From assembly GCA_937998865.1 (NCBI GenBank), contig CALLBR010000001.1, positions 36,024-100,023 on the forward strand: a stretch of 64,000 nucleotides of DNA, given 5' to 3'. The DNA is from an uncultured bacterium (GTDB lineage: Bacteria > Nitrospirota > Thermodesulfovibrionia > Thermodesulfovibrionales > Thermodesulfovibrionaceae). Under the pieces are notes generated by a model. The model made no database searches. It saw only the letters and a list, made by a program, of their open reading frames with translations, and had not been told where the DNA came from. Positions 49,917 through 59,924 of the stretch are shown piece by piece. Numbering within the stretch: the stretch's first letter is position 1; every line of letters starts with the position of its first letter. The position numbers and the translations under genes were made by a program.

Positions 49917-50974
49917 ATTTCTTTTAGCTTTTCTGATAGATAATGAGCAATTAAAGAATCGATTATTTCATCAAGATCGCCGTTTAAAATTTGTTCTAAT
50001 TTATATAGAGTTAAACCTATCCTGTGATCAGTAACTCTATTTTGGGGGAAATTGTAAGTTCTAATTCTTTCGCTTCTTTCACCTGTACCGACTTGTTGCT
50101 TTCTCTCTGTTGCTCGCTCTGCCTCTTTTTTTTGTCGTTCCAATTCATACAATCGAGCTCTAAGAACTTTCATTGCCTTTTCTCTGTTTTTTAATTGTGA
50201 TCTTTCATCTTGGCATTGAATAATTATACCTGTTGGAATGTGAACTATTCTTACAGCAGAATAAGCAGTATTTACTGATTGTCCACCTGGTCCAGATGAA
50301 CAAAAGGTATCGATTCTTAAATCTTTTTCCTCAATCTTAATATCTACTTCCTCTGCTTCTGGTAAAACTGCCACTGTAGCAGTAGAAGTATGAATTCTTC
50401 CAGAGGCTTCTGTTTGAGGAATTCTTTGAACTCTATGAACACCGCTTTCGTATTTTAATCTACTGAAAGCACCCTTGCCTGATATATTTGCGATTATTTC
50501 CTTGAATCCTCCTAAGCCCGTAGGGTGACTGTCTATAATCTCCACTTTCCATCCTTTTGACTCGGCATATTTAGAGTACATTCTGAAAAGATCTGAGGCA
50601 AATAAAGCTGCTTCCTCTCCACCTGTTCCAGCTCTAATCTCTAAAATTACATTTTTTTCATCTCGAGGATCTTTAGGTATGAGTAGAATTTTTAATTCTT
50701 GTTCTATTTTGGGTTTAAGTCTCTTAAGATTTTGAATTTCCTCTTCAGCTAACTCCTTTAGATCACCGTCTCCTGCTTTTAAAATTTCTTCTAATTCTTC
50801 AATGTCTTGATTAACTTTTTTATATTCCCTAAATTTGCTTACAATTGGCTCCAGTTCAGATTGTTCCTTAGAAAGTTTTAAAAATTCTTCTCTATTTGAA
50901 AAAATGTTTGGATCTGCAAGAGCTTCAGTAATCTTTTCGTATTTATTTTCAACCTCTATCAACTTATTTAGCAT
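49913..50974 (-). CDS. prfA: Peptide chain release factor 1
   Basis: A 353 aa factor that terminates at UAA/UAG. It has [26 protein letters not shown] text, an anticodon-like PxT region ([17 protein letters not shown]) and the catalytic GGQ in [12 protein letters not shown] chose ATG at 50974 because GGGAGGA lies directly upstream. An in-frame ATG at 50989 has no ribosome site. Either start overlaps the end of the DUF1385 gene. Confidence 0.95.
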   Translation of the reverse strand: MLNKLIEVENKYEKITEALADPNIFSNREEFLKLSKEQSELEPIVSKFREYKKVNQDIEELEEILKAGDGDLKELAEEEIQNLKRLKPKIEQELKILLIPKDPRDEKNVILEIRAGTGGEEAALFASDLFRMYSKYAESKGWKVEIIDSHPTGLGGFKEIIANISGKGAFSRLKYESGVHRVQRIPQTEASGRIHTSTATVAVLPEAEEVDIKIEEKDLRIDTFCSSGPGGQSVNTAYSAVRIVHIPTGIIIQCQDERSQLKNREKAMKVLRARLYELERQKKEAERATERKQQVGTGERSERIRTYNFPQNRVTDHRIGLTLYKLEQILNGDLDEIIDSLIAHYLSEKLKEM

Positions 50975-51872
50975 ATTGTCCTCCCTCATTTAGATCATCA
51001 CTCTTTTCTAAATTCAAAACGCCTTTTAAAGCTTCTACTGCTACTTCCAATTGTTTCAAATCAGGTTCTTTTGTAGTAATTTTCTGAAATAAGATTCCTG
51101 GTGCAATTATAATTTTACCAACTAATGAATTTTCAAGGCGAGAGGATAGCTTGAGAATTTCATAGGATATCCCTGCAATAAGGGGTAATAGAACAACCCG
51201 ACTTAAGACTTTTAACATAAAATTCCATGAGGAAGGAATGGTAGAGAATACTAAAATGCTTATTACAAGAACAATGAATATAAAGCTTGTGCCACATCTT
51301 ACATGAAACCTCTCATGTCTTTGAGCTGTGGAGATTTCTAAGGAATTTTCTTTTTCAAAGGCATTGATTACCTTATGTTCAGCTCCATGATAAGCAAAAA
51401 TGCGATTCATTTGGGGCCAAAGTGATATGGAAAAAACATAAAGTATAAAGATTAAGACTCTCATAATTCCATCTACAAGATTAAAGATAAAAGTATTTGT
51501 AAGAACAGAACTTAACAAATAACCTATAAGTTTTGTAAGGTATAGAGGAAGTAAAACAAAAAGAGTTAATCCAATAATGAAAGCTAAGATTAATGAAAAA
51601 AATAAACTCCAGGGATTTGATTTTTCATCTTTGAAAAAAACCTTACTACTAAAATCTATGGCTTTCATCCCTATCCAAAGAGTTTGAAGCAGTATGAAAA
51701 ATCCTTTTAAAAGGGGAATTTTTGTAAATAAATTTTTGTCCTTTAATCTCTCCCGTTTAATAATAATTTCACCCTCAGCATTTCGGACAGCCACAGCCCA
51801 TCCTTCAGATGATTTCATCATTACACCTTCAATTACAGCTTGTCCACCTATTGTTTTATTAGTATTTCTCAT
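50964..51872 (-). CDS. DUF1385 membrane protein
   Basis: A 302 aa protein. It opens with the family signature [14 protein letters not shown] and has a soluble N-terminal part. Four or five membrane helices (about 85-240) contain the conserved [15 protein letters not shown] and [12 protein letters not shown]. The conserved His/Glu residues could bind metal, but no function is established to my knowledge. The gene often sits between rpmE and prfA, as here. I prefer ATG at 51872; a TTG at 51881 is possible. Neither has a clear ribosome site. Confidence 0.88.
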   Translation of the reverse strand: MRNTNKTIGGQAVIEGVMMKSSEGWAVAVRNAEGEIIIKRERLKDKNLFTKIPLLKGFFILLQTLWIGMKAIDFSSKVFFKDEKSNPWSLFFSLILAFIIGLTLFVLLPLYLTKLIGYLLSSVLTNTFIFNLVDGIMRVLIFILYVFSISLWPQMNRIFAYHGAEHKVINAFEKENSLEISTAQRHERFHVRCGTSFIFIVLVISILVFSTIPSSWNFMLKVLSRVVLLPLIAGISYEILKLSSRLENSLVGKIIIAPGILFQKITTKEPDLKQLEVAVEALKGVLNLEKSDDLNEGGQYAK

Positions 51873-51883
51873 GGTTAGCAAAT

Positions 51884-51917
51884 AAAAAAAGGGTTAGAAA
51901 TTCAGATAATCTAACCC
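51884..51917 (-). terminator. Terminator downstream of rpmE
   Basis: On the minus strand an 8-bp stem (51910-51917 with 51891-51898) and an 11-base loop are followed by a run of seven T (complement of 51884-51890). It lies between rpmE and the DUF1385 gene and may reduce read-through. Confidence 0.7.
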
Positions 51918-51939
51918 CTCTTATTTAAATTGAATTTTT

Positions 51940-52140
51940 TTATTTTTTACCGTATTTTTTCATGAATTTTTCAACTCTACCTTCCGTATCAACTATCTTT
52001 TGTTTACCAGTATAAAAGGGATGACATTTTGAACAGATGTCTACTTTTATTAAAGGCTTAGTAGAACGCGTAATAAAAGTCTCTCCACAGGCACATATAA
52101 CCTTTGCTTCTTTGTATTCAGGATGAATTTTTTCTTTCAT
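51940..52140 (-). CDS. rpmE: Ribosomal protein bL31
   Basis: A 66 aa ribosomal protein beginning [14 protein letters not shown]. Cysteines C16 and C18 and the later CSKC make this the zinc-binding (C+) form. [20 protein letters not shown] is the conserved C-terminal block. ATG at 52140 is preceded by GGAGGA. An in-frame TTG at 52152 would overlap that ribosome site and is rejected. Confidence 0.95.
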   Translation of the reverse strand: MKEKIHPEYKEAKVICACGETFITRSTKPLIKVDICSKCHPFYTGKQKIVDTEGRVEKFMKKYGKK

Positions 52141-52204
52141 TTTCTCCTCCAAAATTTTTCGTTATAATTAATAATTTTAAATTGAAATGATAGTTTTTAG
52201 CAAG

Positions 52205-52320
52205 TTTTAATGAGTCTCTACAAATTAGGAAAGGAAGGATTGCGGGTGGTAACTTAAGATTTTCCGAGTAATGACAGCAAAAGTATGGAAAGGCTTACAA
52301 TGACATATTATTTCCTTTTG
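52205..52320. repeat. Decayed interspersed repeat between tyrA and rpmE
   Basis: Fragments GGATTGCGGG, CCGAGTAATGACAGCAAAAG and GGCTTACAATGACAT match, with many changes, the GATTGC...CGCAATGACA modules seen near 62470-62590 and 8400-8510. No gene is visible in the 270-base gap. Confidence 0.45.
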
Positions 52321-52410
52321 CTTACAATAGCATAATAAAAAGAGGGAAGATGTAGATTAAGTTGATAGAGGTTAATCTTGGAAATCTTTTATTGATAAAT
52401 AAGGAAGTTT

Positions 52411-53268
52411 TTAATCTAATTCCTCTCTTAGTTTTTTTGCTCTTAGGATAAATTCCTCTATTTTATCCTCAACTAAGTTATTTTTTAAGTAATATTTTAT
52501 TTCAGAAATACTATCAAGGAAAACATGGAGCACATTAATTATATTGTCCCTGTTTAATAAAAATATATCTTTCCATATTTCTGGGGAACTCTTAGCAATT
52601 CTCGTTGTATCTTTAAAGCCAGAGCCAGCATATTTAATAGAATTCTTATCTACTCTGTCTACCGTGTTGACAAGACAAAAGGATATTAAATGAGGTAAGT
52701 GGCTCATGAGAGCATATAAACTGTCATGTTTTTCAGGGCTCATATACTCAACAATAGCTCCAAGATTCTCCCACATCTTAGTTATTTTATCTAAGGCTTC
52801 TTTATGGGTTTTATCTGTGGGAGTGATAATTACTTTTGCACCTTTAAAAAGGGTTCCTTTAGCATGTTCAAATCCGGTTTTATCAGAACCTGCTATTGGA
52901 TGGGTTCCTATAAAATAGACACCAGAGGGAATTATTTTCTCTAAGGTTTTTACTACCCATTGTTTTACACTGCCAACATCCATGAGTATACAACCAGGTC
53001 TCAGAAAAGGAGATATTTCCTTTGTAATCTTTTCAAAAATTCCTAAGGGTGTGGCTAATATTACAAGGTCTGTTTTTTCAACTTCTTTTGGAGAAAGTGT
53101 ATATTCGTCAATAATACTTAATCTTTGAGCTTCAATTAACCTTTCTTTGTTTCTTCCCAATCCAATTATGGTTTTTGCTATATTCTTTTCCTTTAAGGCT
53201 AAAGCTAAAGAACCTCCTATTAAGCCTACGCCTATGATTAAAACAGAGTTAAATTCATACTCTTTCAT
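52411..53268 (-). CDS. tyrA: Prephenate dehydrogenase
   Basis: A 285 aa NAD(P)-dependent enzyme that makes 4-hydroxyphenylpyruvate (or arogenate to tyrosine). The Rossmann motif GVGLIGGSLALAL starts near 14. The catalytic His region is FIGTHPIAGSDKTGFEHA, and SHLPHLISF lies later. It has no fused chorismate mutase; that activity is in pheA of the same operon. Its start overlaps the aroF stop by one base. Confidence 0.94.
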   Translation of the reverse strand: MKEYEFNSVLIIGVGLIGGSLALALKEKNIAKTIIGLGRNKERLIEAQRLSIIDEYTLSPKEVEKTDLVILATPLGIFEKITKEISPFLRPGCILMDVGSVKQWVVKTLEKIIPSGVYFIGTHPIAGSDKTGFEHAKGTLFKGAKVIITPTDKTHKEALDKITKMWENLGAIVEYMSPEKHDSLYALMSHLPHLISFCLVNTVDRVDKNSIKYAGSGFKDTTRIAKSSPEIWKDIFLLNRDNIINVLHVFLDSISEIKYYLKNNLVEDKIEEFILRAKKLREELD

Positions 53269-54293
53269 TAAACTTCTCTGCCAATTGCCTCAGCAACAGC
53301 TTTTAGTCTTTTCATTGTTTCATCAAACATTTTTGGTGTAAGAGATTGTTCTCCATCAGAGAGGGCTTCTTCAGGATTTGTGTGAACTTCTATTAACAAA
53401 AGATCTGCTCCTGCTGCCACAGCTGCTAATGCCATTGGTTCCACTAATTCTCTCTTTCCAACGCCATGACTGGGATCTACTGCTACGGGAAGATGACTTA
53501 AAGATTTCAATAGAGGCACCGCACTTAAATCAAGAGTGTTTCTCGTTGCTGTCTCAAATGTTCTTATTCCTCTTTCGCATAGAATAACTTTTTCATTGCC
53601 ACGGGATAGAATATACTCTGCAGCCATTAAAAGTTCTTTAATTGTGGCAGACATGCCTCTTTTTAGTAAAACAGGCTTGTCAACAGAGCCAGCCTCCATG
53701 AGAAGTTTAAAATTTTGCATATTTCTTGTGCCTATTTGCAGAATATCAACATAATCGATCATTACATCTATATCTCGGGGATCCATTATTTCGCTAATTA
53801 TGGGAAGTCCTGTTCTTTCTTTAGCTTCTTTAAGATATTTAAGGCCTTCTATGCCAAGTCCTTGAAAGGTATAAGGAGAAGTTCTTGGTTTGAAAGCACC
53901 TCCTCTTAGTAAGGAAGCACCAGCAGATTTTATTTTTTCAGCTATATCAAGTAATGTTACCCTGTTTTCTACTGCGCAAGGACCTGCAGCCACATGTACT
54001 TTTTTTCCGCCTATCTGAATATCATCAACATTGATTATAGTGTCTGTTTTTTTGAAGTCTCGACTGGCTAATTTATAAGGTTTTAAAATTCTTACCACAT
54101 CTTCGACGCCTGGTATTGCTCTTATAGCATTCTCTTCATCTTCTGTTACTTTTGAAGTGTCACCAATCACTCCAATAATTGTTCTTTCAGTTCCTCGTGA
54201 AATGTGAGGTTTTAATCCCTTGGCTTCAAGTTTTTTCACTATTTTTTCAATCTGTTCATCGCTTATATCAGGTTTTAATACAATTATGTCCAT
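53268..54293 (-). CDS. aroF: DAHP synthase, type I-beta (KDO8P-synthase-like)
   Basis: A 341 aa enzyme joining phosphoenolpyruvate and erythrose-4-phosphate, the first shikimate step. An N-terminal ferredoxin-like regulatory domain (1-70, [20 protein letters not shown]) is followed by a TIM barrel. Key blocks are [28 protein letters not shown] and [14 protein letters not shown]. The N-terminal domain usually brings feedback control by Tyr or Phe. Its start overlaps hisC by 10 bases. Confidence 0.94.
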   Translation of the reverse strand: MDIIVLKPDISDEQIEKIVKKLEAKGLKPHISRGTERTIIGVIGDTSKVTEDEENAIRAIPGVEDVVRILKPYKLASRDFKKTDTIINVDDIQIGGKKVHVAAGPCAVENRVTLLDIAEKIKSAGASLLRGGAFKPRTSPYTFQGLGIEGLKYLKEAKERTGLPIISEIMDPRDIDVMIDYVDILQIGTRNMQNFKLLMEAGSVDKPVLLKRGMSATIKELLMAAEYILSRGNEKVILCERGIRTFETATRNTLDLSAVPLLKSLSHLPVAVDPSHGVGKRELVEPMALAAVAAGADLLLIEVHTNPEEALSDGEQSLTPKMFDETMKRLKAVAEAIGREV

Positions 54294-55411
54294 GATTTAA
54301 CCTCCTTTTTAAAAAATTTTTTAAAAGACTCTATGAAAGCTTCATTTTCCTCCTTAAGCCCAATTGTTACTCTAATCTGTCGAGGACCAACTGGTCTAAT
54401 TATAACACCCTCTTTTAAAAGAGACTCAAAGACTTCCTTTGAAGAAATATGCTCTGGAAGGATTATATATATAAAGTTAGTCTCAGTAGAGAGAAATTTT
54501 ATAGGTTCAATTTTTTCAAGCTCTTTGTAAAGATATTTTTTGCCCTCTTCGTTTATCTGAATTACCCTCCTAAGATGTTCCTCATCATTAAGAGCAGCCT
54601 CTGCAGCAATTTGGGCTACAGTGTTTGTATTAAAGGGCTCTCTTATTCTATTAATTTCCCTTATTATCTCAGCCTTTGCTATACCATAACCTATTCTTAA
54701 GCCTGCAAGTCCATAGGCCTTTGAAAAAGTACGGAGGATCAGAATATTTCTACCCTCCTGAAAATATTTAATTGTATCTGGATATTTATCGTTAATTACA
54801 TATTCATAGTAAGCTTCATCCATTATTAGGAGAATGTTATCAGGTAAGCTCTCCATGAAGGTGTGGAATTCCTCTCTGAAGTTTATAGTTCCTGTTGGAT
54901 TATTGGGATTAGCAATAAAGATAATCTTAGTTTTTGGTGTAATCTCTCTGAGCATTCCTTCCAAATCATGTCTCCAATCTTTAAGAGGTACTTCTTTTGC
55001 AATACCTCCCTGACTCATAACGCTCATGGCATATACTATAAAGGAAGGAGTTGCCATGATGGCTTCATCACCCGGGCCTAAGTAAGTTTTCACAGCTATA
55101 TCTATGAGTTCATTAGAGCCGTTTCCTAAAATTATTTCATCATGAGATAAGTTCACTCCTTTCTGTAAAAATTTTTTACTTAAAGCATTCTTCAGATAAT
55201 ATCCACTGCCTTCTGGATATCTTGCCAATTCTTCTGGTTCCTTTAAGAAATCTTTGATAGCCTCGATAACTTTTGGAGAGGGACCTAAAGGATTCTCATT
55301 AGAAGCAAGTTTTATAGCTTTTTTAATTCCCAATTCTCTCTCCACTTCTTTTATAGGTTTGCCAGGTACGTAAGGTTGAATTTTTTCAACATAGGGAAGG
55401 GGTTTAATCAT
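54284..55411 (-). CDS. hisC: Histidinol-phosphate / aromatic aminotransferase
   Basis: A 375 aa PLP class I aminotransferase. [11 protein letters not shown] is at the N-terminus, [11 protein letters not shown] is in the middle, and the PLP lysine is in [16 protein letters not shown]. Sequence type is HisC. Its place inside the pheA-aroF-tyrA operon suggests it acts on phenylpyruvate, hydroxyphenylpyruvate or prephenate here, perhaps also in histidine synthesis. Confidence 0.88.
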   Translation of the reverse strand: MIKPLPYVEKIQPYVPGKPIKEVERELGIKKAIKLASNENPLGPSPKVIEAIKDFLKEPEELARYPEGSGYYLKNALSKKFLQKGVNLSHDEIILGNGSNELIDIAVKTYLGPGDEAIMATPSFIVYAMSVMSQGGIAKEVPLKDWRHDLEGMLREITPKTKIIFIANPNNPTGTINFREEFHTFMESLPDNILLIMDEAYYEYVINDKYPDTIKYFQEGRNILILRTFSKAYGLAGLRIGYGIAKAEIIREINRIREPFNTNTVAQIAAEAALNDEEHLRRVIQINEEGKKYLYKELEKIEPIKFLSTETNFIYIILPEHISSKEVFESLLKEGVIIRPVGPRQIRVTIGLKEENEAFIESFKKFFKKEVKSWT

Positions 55412-55426
55412 TGTCTTTAGCCTCCT

Positions 55427-56500
55427 TTATTCAAAAATGGGATATGAACCTAAATGAACAATCTGAATACAGTATTTTTCCACTTCTTTTAGAGTTTCTT
55501 TTACCTTTTTATCATCTATATGCCCTATAAAATCAACAAAAAAAACATATTCCCATTTTCTTGTCTTTGAAGGCCTTGATTCTATTTTTGTTAGATTTAT
55601 CTCTGAATCTTTAAAAGGTTTAAGGGCATTATAAAGAGCACCTGGCTTATCTTGAAGAGTAAACATTATAGAGGTTTTATCAGAACCAGTGGATGGGGGA
55701 AAATCTTTGCCAAGGATAAAAAATCTTGTATAATTATGCTTGTAGTCTTCTATATTTTTTGCAACAAATTTAAGTCCATATAAAGTTGCAGCAAATTCAC
55801 TGGCTATTGCTGCTACTTCCTCATGAAGTGATGCTTGCTTTGCTGCTTCTGCAGTAGATGATACATCATAAAGAGGAATATTAGGCATATTTTTATTTAA
55901 CCATTCTCTACATTGTGCTTTAGCATGGGGATGGGAAAAAATCCTTTTAATCTTTTCTTTTTCTCCAGTAAGAGAAAGAAGATGATGAGAAATAGGAATA
56001 ATTATCTCACCCCAAATTTTTACCTCATATTGCATAAACATATCAAGTGTAAAAGTAACAGTTCCTTCATTTGAATTTTCAATGGGAACAACTCCAAATT
56101 TGCTCAATCCCTTTTCCACTACTTCAAAGATGCTCTTTATGTTATCAAGAGGCTCTAATTGAACAAAACTACCAAAGTATCTTATTGCTGCAAGATGTGT
56201 AAAGGTACCTTCAGGACCTAAATAACTAACCTTCTGTGATTCTTGTAAGGCTAAAGTAGCTGAAAGGATTTCTCTAAATAATAATTTAATTGTCTCAGAG
56301 GGCAAAGGACCCTTATTTTTCTTAATGAGGTTATCTACGATGTTTTTTTCTCTCACAGGATCATAAAAGGGAATTTTCTTGGCGGTTTTAATCTCTCCAA
56401 TTTTTAGGGCGATTTTAGCTCTCTTATTTAAAAGGTCCAGAATTTTTAGATCAATTTCGTCTATTTCTTTCCTCAATTTTTTTAAACTAGCATTTTCCAT
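55427..56500 (-). CDS. pheA: Chorismate mutase / prephenate dehydratase
   Basis: A 357 aa bifunctional enzyme for phenylalanine. The AroQ chorismate mutase domain is at 5-85 (LRKEIDEIDLKILDLLNKRA). The dehydratase domain (about 93-270) has YLGPEGTFTHLAA and NYTRFFILGK. A C-terminal ACT domain (about 280-355) has the Phe-sensing ESRPSKTRKWEYVFFVDF. It heads the pheA-hisC-aroF-tyrA operon. No Shine-Dalgarno is visible before the ATG. Confidence 0.95.
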   Translation of the reverse strand: MENASLKKLRKEIDEIDLKILDLLNKRAKIALKIGEIKTAKKIPFYDPVREKNIVDNLIKKNKGPLPSETIKLLFREILSATLALQESQKVSYLGPEGTFTHLAAIRYFGSFVQLEPLDNIKSIFEVVEKGLSKFGVVPIENSNEGTVTFTLDMFMQYEVKIWGEIIIPISHHLLSLTGEKEKIKRIFSHPHAKAQCREWLNKNMPNIPLYDVSSTAEAAKQASLHEEVAAIASEFAATLYGLKFVAKNIEDYKHNYTRFFILGKDFPPSTGSDKTSIMFTLQDKPGALYNALKPFKDSEINLTKIESRPSKTRKWEYVFFVDFIGHIDDKKVKETLKEVEKYCIQIVHLGSYPIFE

Positions 56501-56530
56501 TTTTTATTCTATCATAATATTACTTAATTG

Positions 56531-56539
56531 TGATAAAAT
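56531..56539 (+). promoter_or_regulatory. Extended -10 promoter of the ornithine decarboxylase gene
   Basis: TGA-TAAAAT is an extended -10 that predicts transcription start at about 56546-56547, the first base of the ATG. No Shine-Dalgarno is present, so a leaderless mRNA is likely. The 46-base gap also has to hold the divergent pheA promoter. Confidence 0.4.
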
Positions 56540-56546
56540 TTAACTC

Positions 56547-57665
56547 ATGAAGGAGTTAAGAAAAGACATGATGGACAGAGTTCTTAATTGGATTGCTTCC
56601 CATGATGATGATCCGCCTTATCTGTTGATTGACAGAGAGATACTAAAAGAAAAGGTAAATTTAATTGGTAAAGGAGTTAAAAATTCAAAGGTTTTTTATG
56701 CTGTTAAAGCAAATCCAGATATAGAGGTTATTAGATTTATTGAAAAATTTAATATTGGCTTTGAAATAGCCTCTGAGGGTGAACTTGCACTTCTTAAAGA
56801 ATTGAAAGTATCGCCAGACAGGATCATTACGAGTAATCCTGTCAAAACCTTCAAATTTTTAAAGGCAGCCATTGAGTATGGTATAGACTATTATGCCTTT
56901 GACTCTTTTGCAGAGGTAGACAAGCTTGCAAAATATGCCTCAGGTAAAAAAGTATATGTGCGTTTGAGTGTTCCCAATGAGGGAAGTGAATGGCCATTAA
57001 GTAAAAAATTTGGAGTAGAAATGGAAGAGGCTGTAAAGTTATTAGTATATGCCAGAAATAAGGGGCTTGAGCCGGTTGGTATAACTTTTCATGTAGGATC
57101 ACAGTGTAGTAATATCTATAACTGGTATACAGCAATTGATAAGGCACGACAGGTTAAAGAATTAGCTCAGAAAGAGAACATTTCCTTAAAGATCCTTAAC
57201 ATTGGTGGGGGTTATCCTATAGAATATCTCAAAAAAGTACCTACTATTGAGACCATTGAAAGCAAAATTGATTCTTTACTCCAGAAAAATTTTCCTGATA
57301 CTGAGATCTTTATTGAACCTGGCAGAGCTGTTGTAGGAGATGCTGGAGTATTTGTAGCTAAAATAATTGGCAAAGCTCAAAGAGGAGATGAAAATTGGTT
57401 ATACATAGATGTGGGGGTTTTTAATGGATTGATGGAAAGTATAGGAGGAATCAAATATCAATATATTGTTGGGAGTAGAGGAGAAGAGAAAGAATGGACC
57501 ATTGCAGGACCTAGCTGTGACAGTTTTGATGTTATTGACAAGGGCGTTATTTTACCAGAACCTGATGTGGGTAGCCTCATACTCATCCTTTCTGCAGGAG
57601 CATACACCATATCTTATGCTTCAGAATTTAATGGATTTTCAATACCAAAAACATTTTTAATATAG
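56547..57665 (+). CDS. Ornithine decarboxylase-like PLP enzyme
   Basis: A 372 aa fold-III decarboxylase. The PLP lysine is K54 in FYAVKANPD, the glycine loop is NIGGGYPIEYL, and the catalytic Cys is C324 in GPSCDSFDV. The last motif, together with the short length, fits ornithine (or lysine/ornithine) decarboxylase rather than diaminopimelate decarboxylase. It lies 9 bases before speE, so it should supply putrescine for spermidine. Lysine decarboxylation cannot be excluded. Confidence 0.85.
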   Translation: MKELRKDMMDRVLNWIASHDDDPPYLLIDREILKEKVNLIGKGVKNSKVFYAVKANPDIEVIRFIEKFNIGFEIASEGELALLKELKVSPDRIITSNPVKTFKFLKAAIEYGIDYYAFDSFAEVDKLAKYASGKKVYVRLSVPNEGSEWPLSKKFGVEMEEAVKLLVYARNKGLEPVGITFHVGSQCSNIYNWYTAIDKARQVKELAQKENISLKILNIGGGYPIEYLKKVPTIETIESKIDSLLQKNFPDTEIFIEPGRAVVGDAGVFVAKIIGKAQRGDENWLYIDVGVFNGLMESIGGIKYQYIVGSRGEEKEWTIAGPSCDSFDVIDKGVILPEPDVGSLILILSAGAYTISYASEFNGFSIPKTFLI

Positions 57666-57674
57666 GAGGAAAAA

Positions 57675-58511
57675 ATGATTAAATTTTTTGAAAAAGATCC
57701 ATATGCACCTATACAGTATACTTATGAGGTAGAGAAAATTCTCTATAAAGGAAGAAGTCCCTTTCAGGAGATAATGGTATTTGAAAATTCTTATTTTGGT
57801 AAAATTCTTGTCCTTGATAATGTTGTACAGCTTACAGAAAGGGATGAATTTATATACCATGAAATGCTCACTCAAGTTTTAATGCATTCTCATCCAGAGG
57901 CAAAAACAGTAGCTGTTATAGGAGGTGGCGATGGTGGTGCTGTAAGGGAGGTTTTAAAGCATGATTGTGTTGAGAAATTATATTTTATTGAGATAGATGA
58001 AGAGGTTATAAAGATCTCGAAGCAATTTTTTCCGTCCGTATCCTCTGCAATCGACGATCCAAGAGTGGAGATAAGATGCATGGATGGAGCTGAATTTATA
58101 AAGGGGATGGAGAACTTCCTTGATGTGATAATTGTAGACTCTACAGATATAATAGGATTTGCCAAAAGTCTCTTTACAGTAGAATTTTTCAAATCAGTTA
58201 GAGATGCTCTTACTGAAAAGGGGATGTTTGTTACTCTATCAGAGTCTTTAATTTTTCATAAAGACCTTGTCTATGAGGTACAAAATTCAATGAAACTCAT
58301 TTTCCCAATTGTAGATCTCTATACTGCAAGCATTGCCACTTATGCAGGGAATTGGTGGACTTTTTCGGTTGGATCTAAATCCTTAGATCCACGCCAGATA
58401 AGAAAACCTGTAAAAGTTCCTACAAAACTTTATACTGAAGAGCTTCATAAATCATGCTTTTTACCCAGGGACTTGTATGATAAATTAATGAAAAAAGAAC
58501 TTTTTTGGTAA
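57675..58511 (+). CDS. speE: Spermidine synthase
   Basis: A 278 aa aminopropyltransferase that transfers aminopropyl from decarboxylated SAM to putrescine. The motif GGGDGGAVREVLKH starts near 80, then FIEIDEEVI, and the catalytic Asp is in IIVDSTDIIG. It starts after AGGAGG directly downstream of the ornithine decarboxylase-like gene. A SAM decarboxylase gene is not in the window. Confidence 0.94.
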   Translation: MIKFFEKDPYAPIQYTYEVEKILYKGRSPFQEIMVFENSYFGKILVLDNVVQLTERDEFIYHEMLTQVLMHSHPEAKTVAVIGGGDGGAVREVLKHDCVEKLYFIEIDEEVIKISKQFFPSVSSAIDDPRVEIRCMDGAEFIKGMENFLDVIIVDSTDIIGFAKSLFTVEFFKSVRDALTEKGMFVTLSESLIFHKDLVYEVQNSMKLIFPIVDLYTASIATYAGNWWTFSVGSKSLDPRQIRKPVKVPTKLYTEELHKSCFLPRDLYDKLMKKELFW

Positions 58512-58529
58512 AGAAGTTAAAATTTCCTG

Positions 58530-58630
58530 TTACTTAAGCCTTAGAGCTCTATTGAGATAGCATTTCATTCAGTACTTAGGAACTGAAAGCCTTTTGACAA
58601 GAAAGTGAGTTTTCCAGGAAGGCTTTAATC
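58530..58630. repeat. Palindromic, possibly repeat-derived spacer between speE and greA
   Basis: It contains TTCAGT/ACTGAA (58568-58573 with 58582-58587) and AAAGCCTT/AAGGCTTT (58586-58593 with 58619-58626). The CTGAAAGCC...TTGACAAGAAAG text resembles, in inverted form, the GGCTTTCAATGACAAG segment at 62566-62581. There is no gene in the 194-base gap. The repeat assignment is weak. Confidence 0.3.
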
Positions 58631-58656
58631 ATAAATTGGCAAAAGATAAAAATTTT

Positions 58657-58684
58657 TTGCTAAATTAAAATATATTATTAAAAT
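58657..58684 (+). promoter_or_regulatory. Candidate promoter of greA
   Basis: TTGCTA (58657-58662) and TAAAAT (58679-58684) at 16-base spacing lie just upstream of greA. The predicted start is near 58691, giving a leader of about 15 bases that includes the G-rich ribosome site. Confidence 0.3.
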
Positions 58685-58705
58685 TGAATGAGGGGGGATT
58701 TTGGG

Positions 58706-59179
58706 ATGGAGAGAATTCCTATTACTCCAGAAGGTTACGAAAAGCTTAAGGAAGAATTAGATAGACTAATTAAAATAGAAAGGCCAGCAGTAATAAAAGC
58801 AATTGCTGAAGCTCGAGCTCATGGAGATCTTTCAGAGAATGCAGAGTATCATGCAGCAAGGGAAAAGCAATCTTTCATTGAAGGAAGAATACAAGAATTA
58901 CAGGCAAAATTATCCCGTGCACAGGTTATAGATCCTTCTAAGCTTAGTCACGATAAAATTGTTTTTGGTGCGAAGGTTAGAGTTTTTGACCTTGATACTG
59001 AAGAAGAGAGAGAATTTCACCTGGTTGGTCCTGATGAAGTAGATGTAAATAATGGCAAAATTTCTGTAACATCTCCTGTGGGGAAAGCTCTTATAGGGAA
59101 AAAGGTAGGTGATCAAGTGACAATCAAAGCTCCGGCAAAAACACTAAATTACGAGATAATTTCCATAAGCTTTGAATAA
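58706..59179 (+). CDS. greA: Transcript cleavage factor GreA
   Basis: A 157 aa factor that rescues backtracked RNA polymerase. The N-terminal coiled coil (1-75) carries the acidic tip motif [15 protein letters not shown]. The C-terminal FKBP-like domain ends in [15 protein letters not shown] chose ATG at 58706 ([14 protein letters not shown]), which gives the standard length and places AGGGGGG ten bases upstream. An ATG at 58688 would add six residues made of the ribosome site. Confidence 0.95.
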   Translation: MERIPITPEGYEKLKEELDRLIKIERPAVIKAIAEARAHGDLSENAEYHAAREKQSFIEGRIQELQAKLSRAQVIDPSKLSHDKIVFGAKVRVFDLDTEEEREFHLVGPDEVDVNNGKISVTSPVGKALIGKKVGDQVTIKAPAKTLNYEIISISFE

Positions 59180-59924
59180 GATAAATAAATTAAAGATCAT
59201 TAAAAATCAAGCCTTAGCTGATGGAATACATCTCCTTTCTTTGAAGGTTTCAGAACCCTTAGAAGCTAAACCTGGACAGTTTTTCATCTTGAGAATGAAT
59301 GAAAGATATGATCCTTTATTAGGAAGGCCCCTGAGTATTTTTGATTTAGAGGGTGAAAAAATAAGTTTTCTCTTTAGAGTTAAAGGCAAAGGCACGAAGA
59401 TTTTGAGCACCCTTACAGTGGGCGAAGAAATACAAATTACAGGGCCCTTTGGAAAATGGTATCCTTTTCCTCACGGAGAGTTTGCTGTAATTGCAGGTGG
59501 TATCGGAATAGCCTCTGTGTTTTATTTGATTAAGAAATTTCCCAAGAAAGCATATCTCTTTTATGGAGCAAGAAATCTCAGTGAAATATTGTTTTATGAG
59601 GAATTAAAAGATTTATGCAAGGAACTATTCATAATAACTGAATGTGGTAGAGGTGAATATAAAGGAATAGTAACAGAGACTTTTAGAGAGAAAGGATTAA
59701 AACTTAATCTACCCATTTATGCTTGCGGACCTATGGTTATGATTAAGGAATTAAGAAAAATATTAGAGGAAAACCATACTCATTTACCATGTTTTGTAGC
59801 TGTGGAAGAGCGAATGGCTTGTGGTTTAGGTGCATGTTTAGGATGTGTCATCGAAACAACAGAGGGATTCAAGCGAGTTTGCACTGAAGGACCTGTCTTT
59901 AAAATGAATGAATTAAAATTATGA
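59172..59924 (+). CDS. pyrK: Dihydroorotate dehydrogenase electron transfer subunit
   Basis: A 250 aa ferredoxin-reductase-like protein with FAD domain (about 1-95, RPLSIFD), NAD domain ([11 protein letters not shown]) and a C-terminal [2Fe-2S] site [10 protein letters not shown]...C. It lets type 1B PyrD reduce NAD+. The start is TTG at 59172, 8 bases inside greA, with no clear Shine-Dalgarno, so coupling to greA translation is likely. It overlaps pyrD by 4 bases. Confidence 0.92.
   Translation: MNKINKLKIIKNQALADGIHLLSLKVSEPLEAKPGQFFILRMNERYDPLLGRPLSIFDLEGEKISFLFRVKGKGTKILSTLTVGEEIQITGPFGKWYPFPHGEFAVIAGGIGIASVFYLIKKFPKKAYLFYGARNLSEILFYEELKDLCKELFIITECGRGEYKGIVTETFREKGLKLNLPIYACGPMVMIKELRKILEENHTHLPCFVAVEERMACGLGACLGCVIETTEGFKRVCTEGPVFKMNELKL

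Noticed and set aside
52355..52410. AGATTAA/TTAATCT inverted repeat as tyrA terminator
   Set aside because: The 7-bp A/T stem has a loop of about 11 bases and no T-run on the minus strand.
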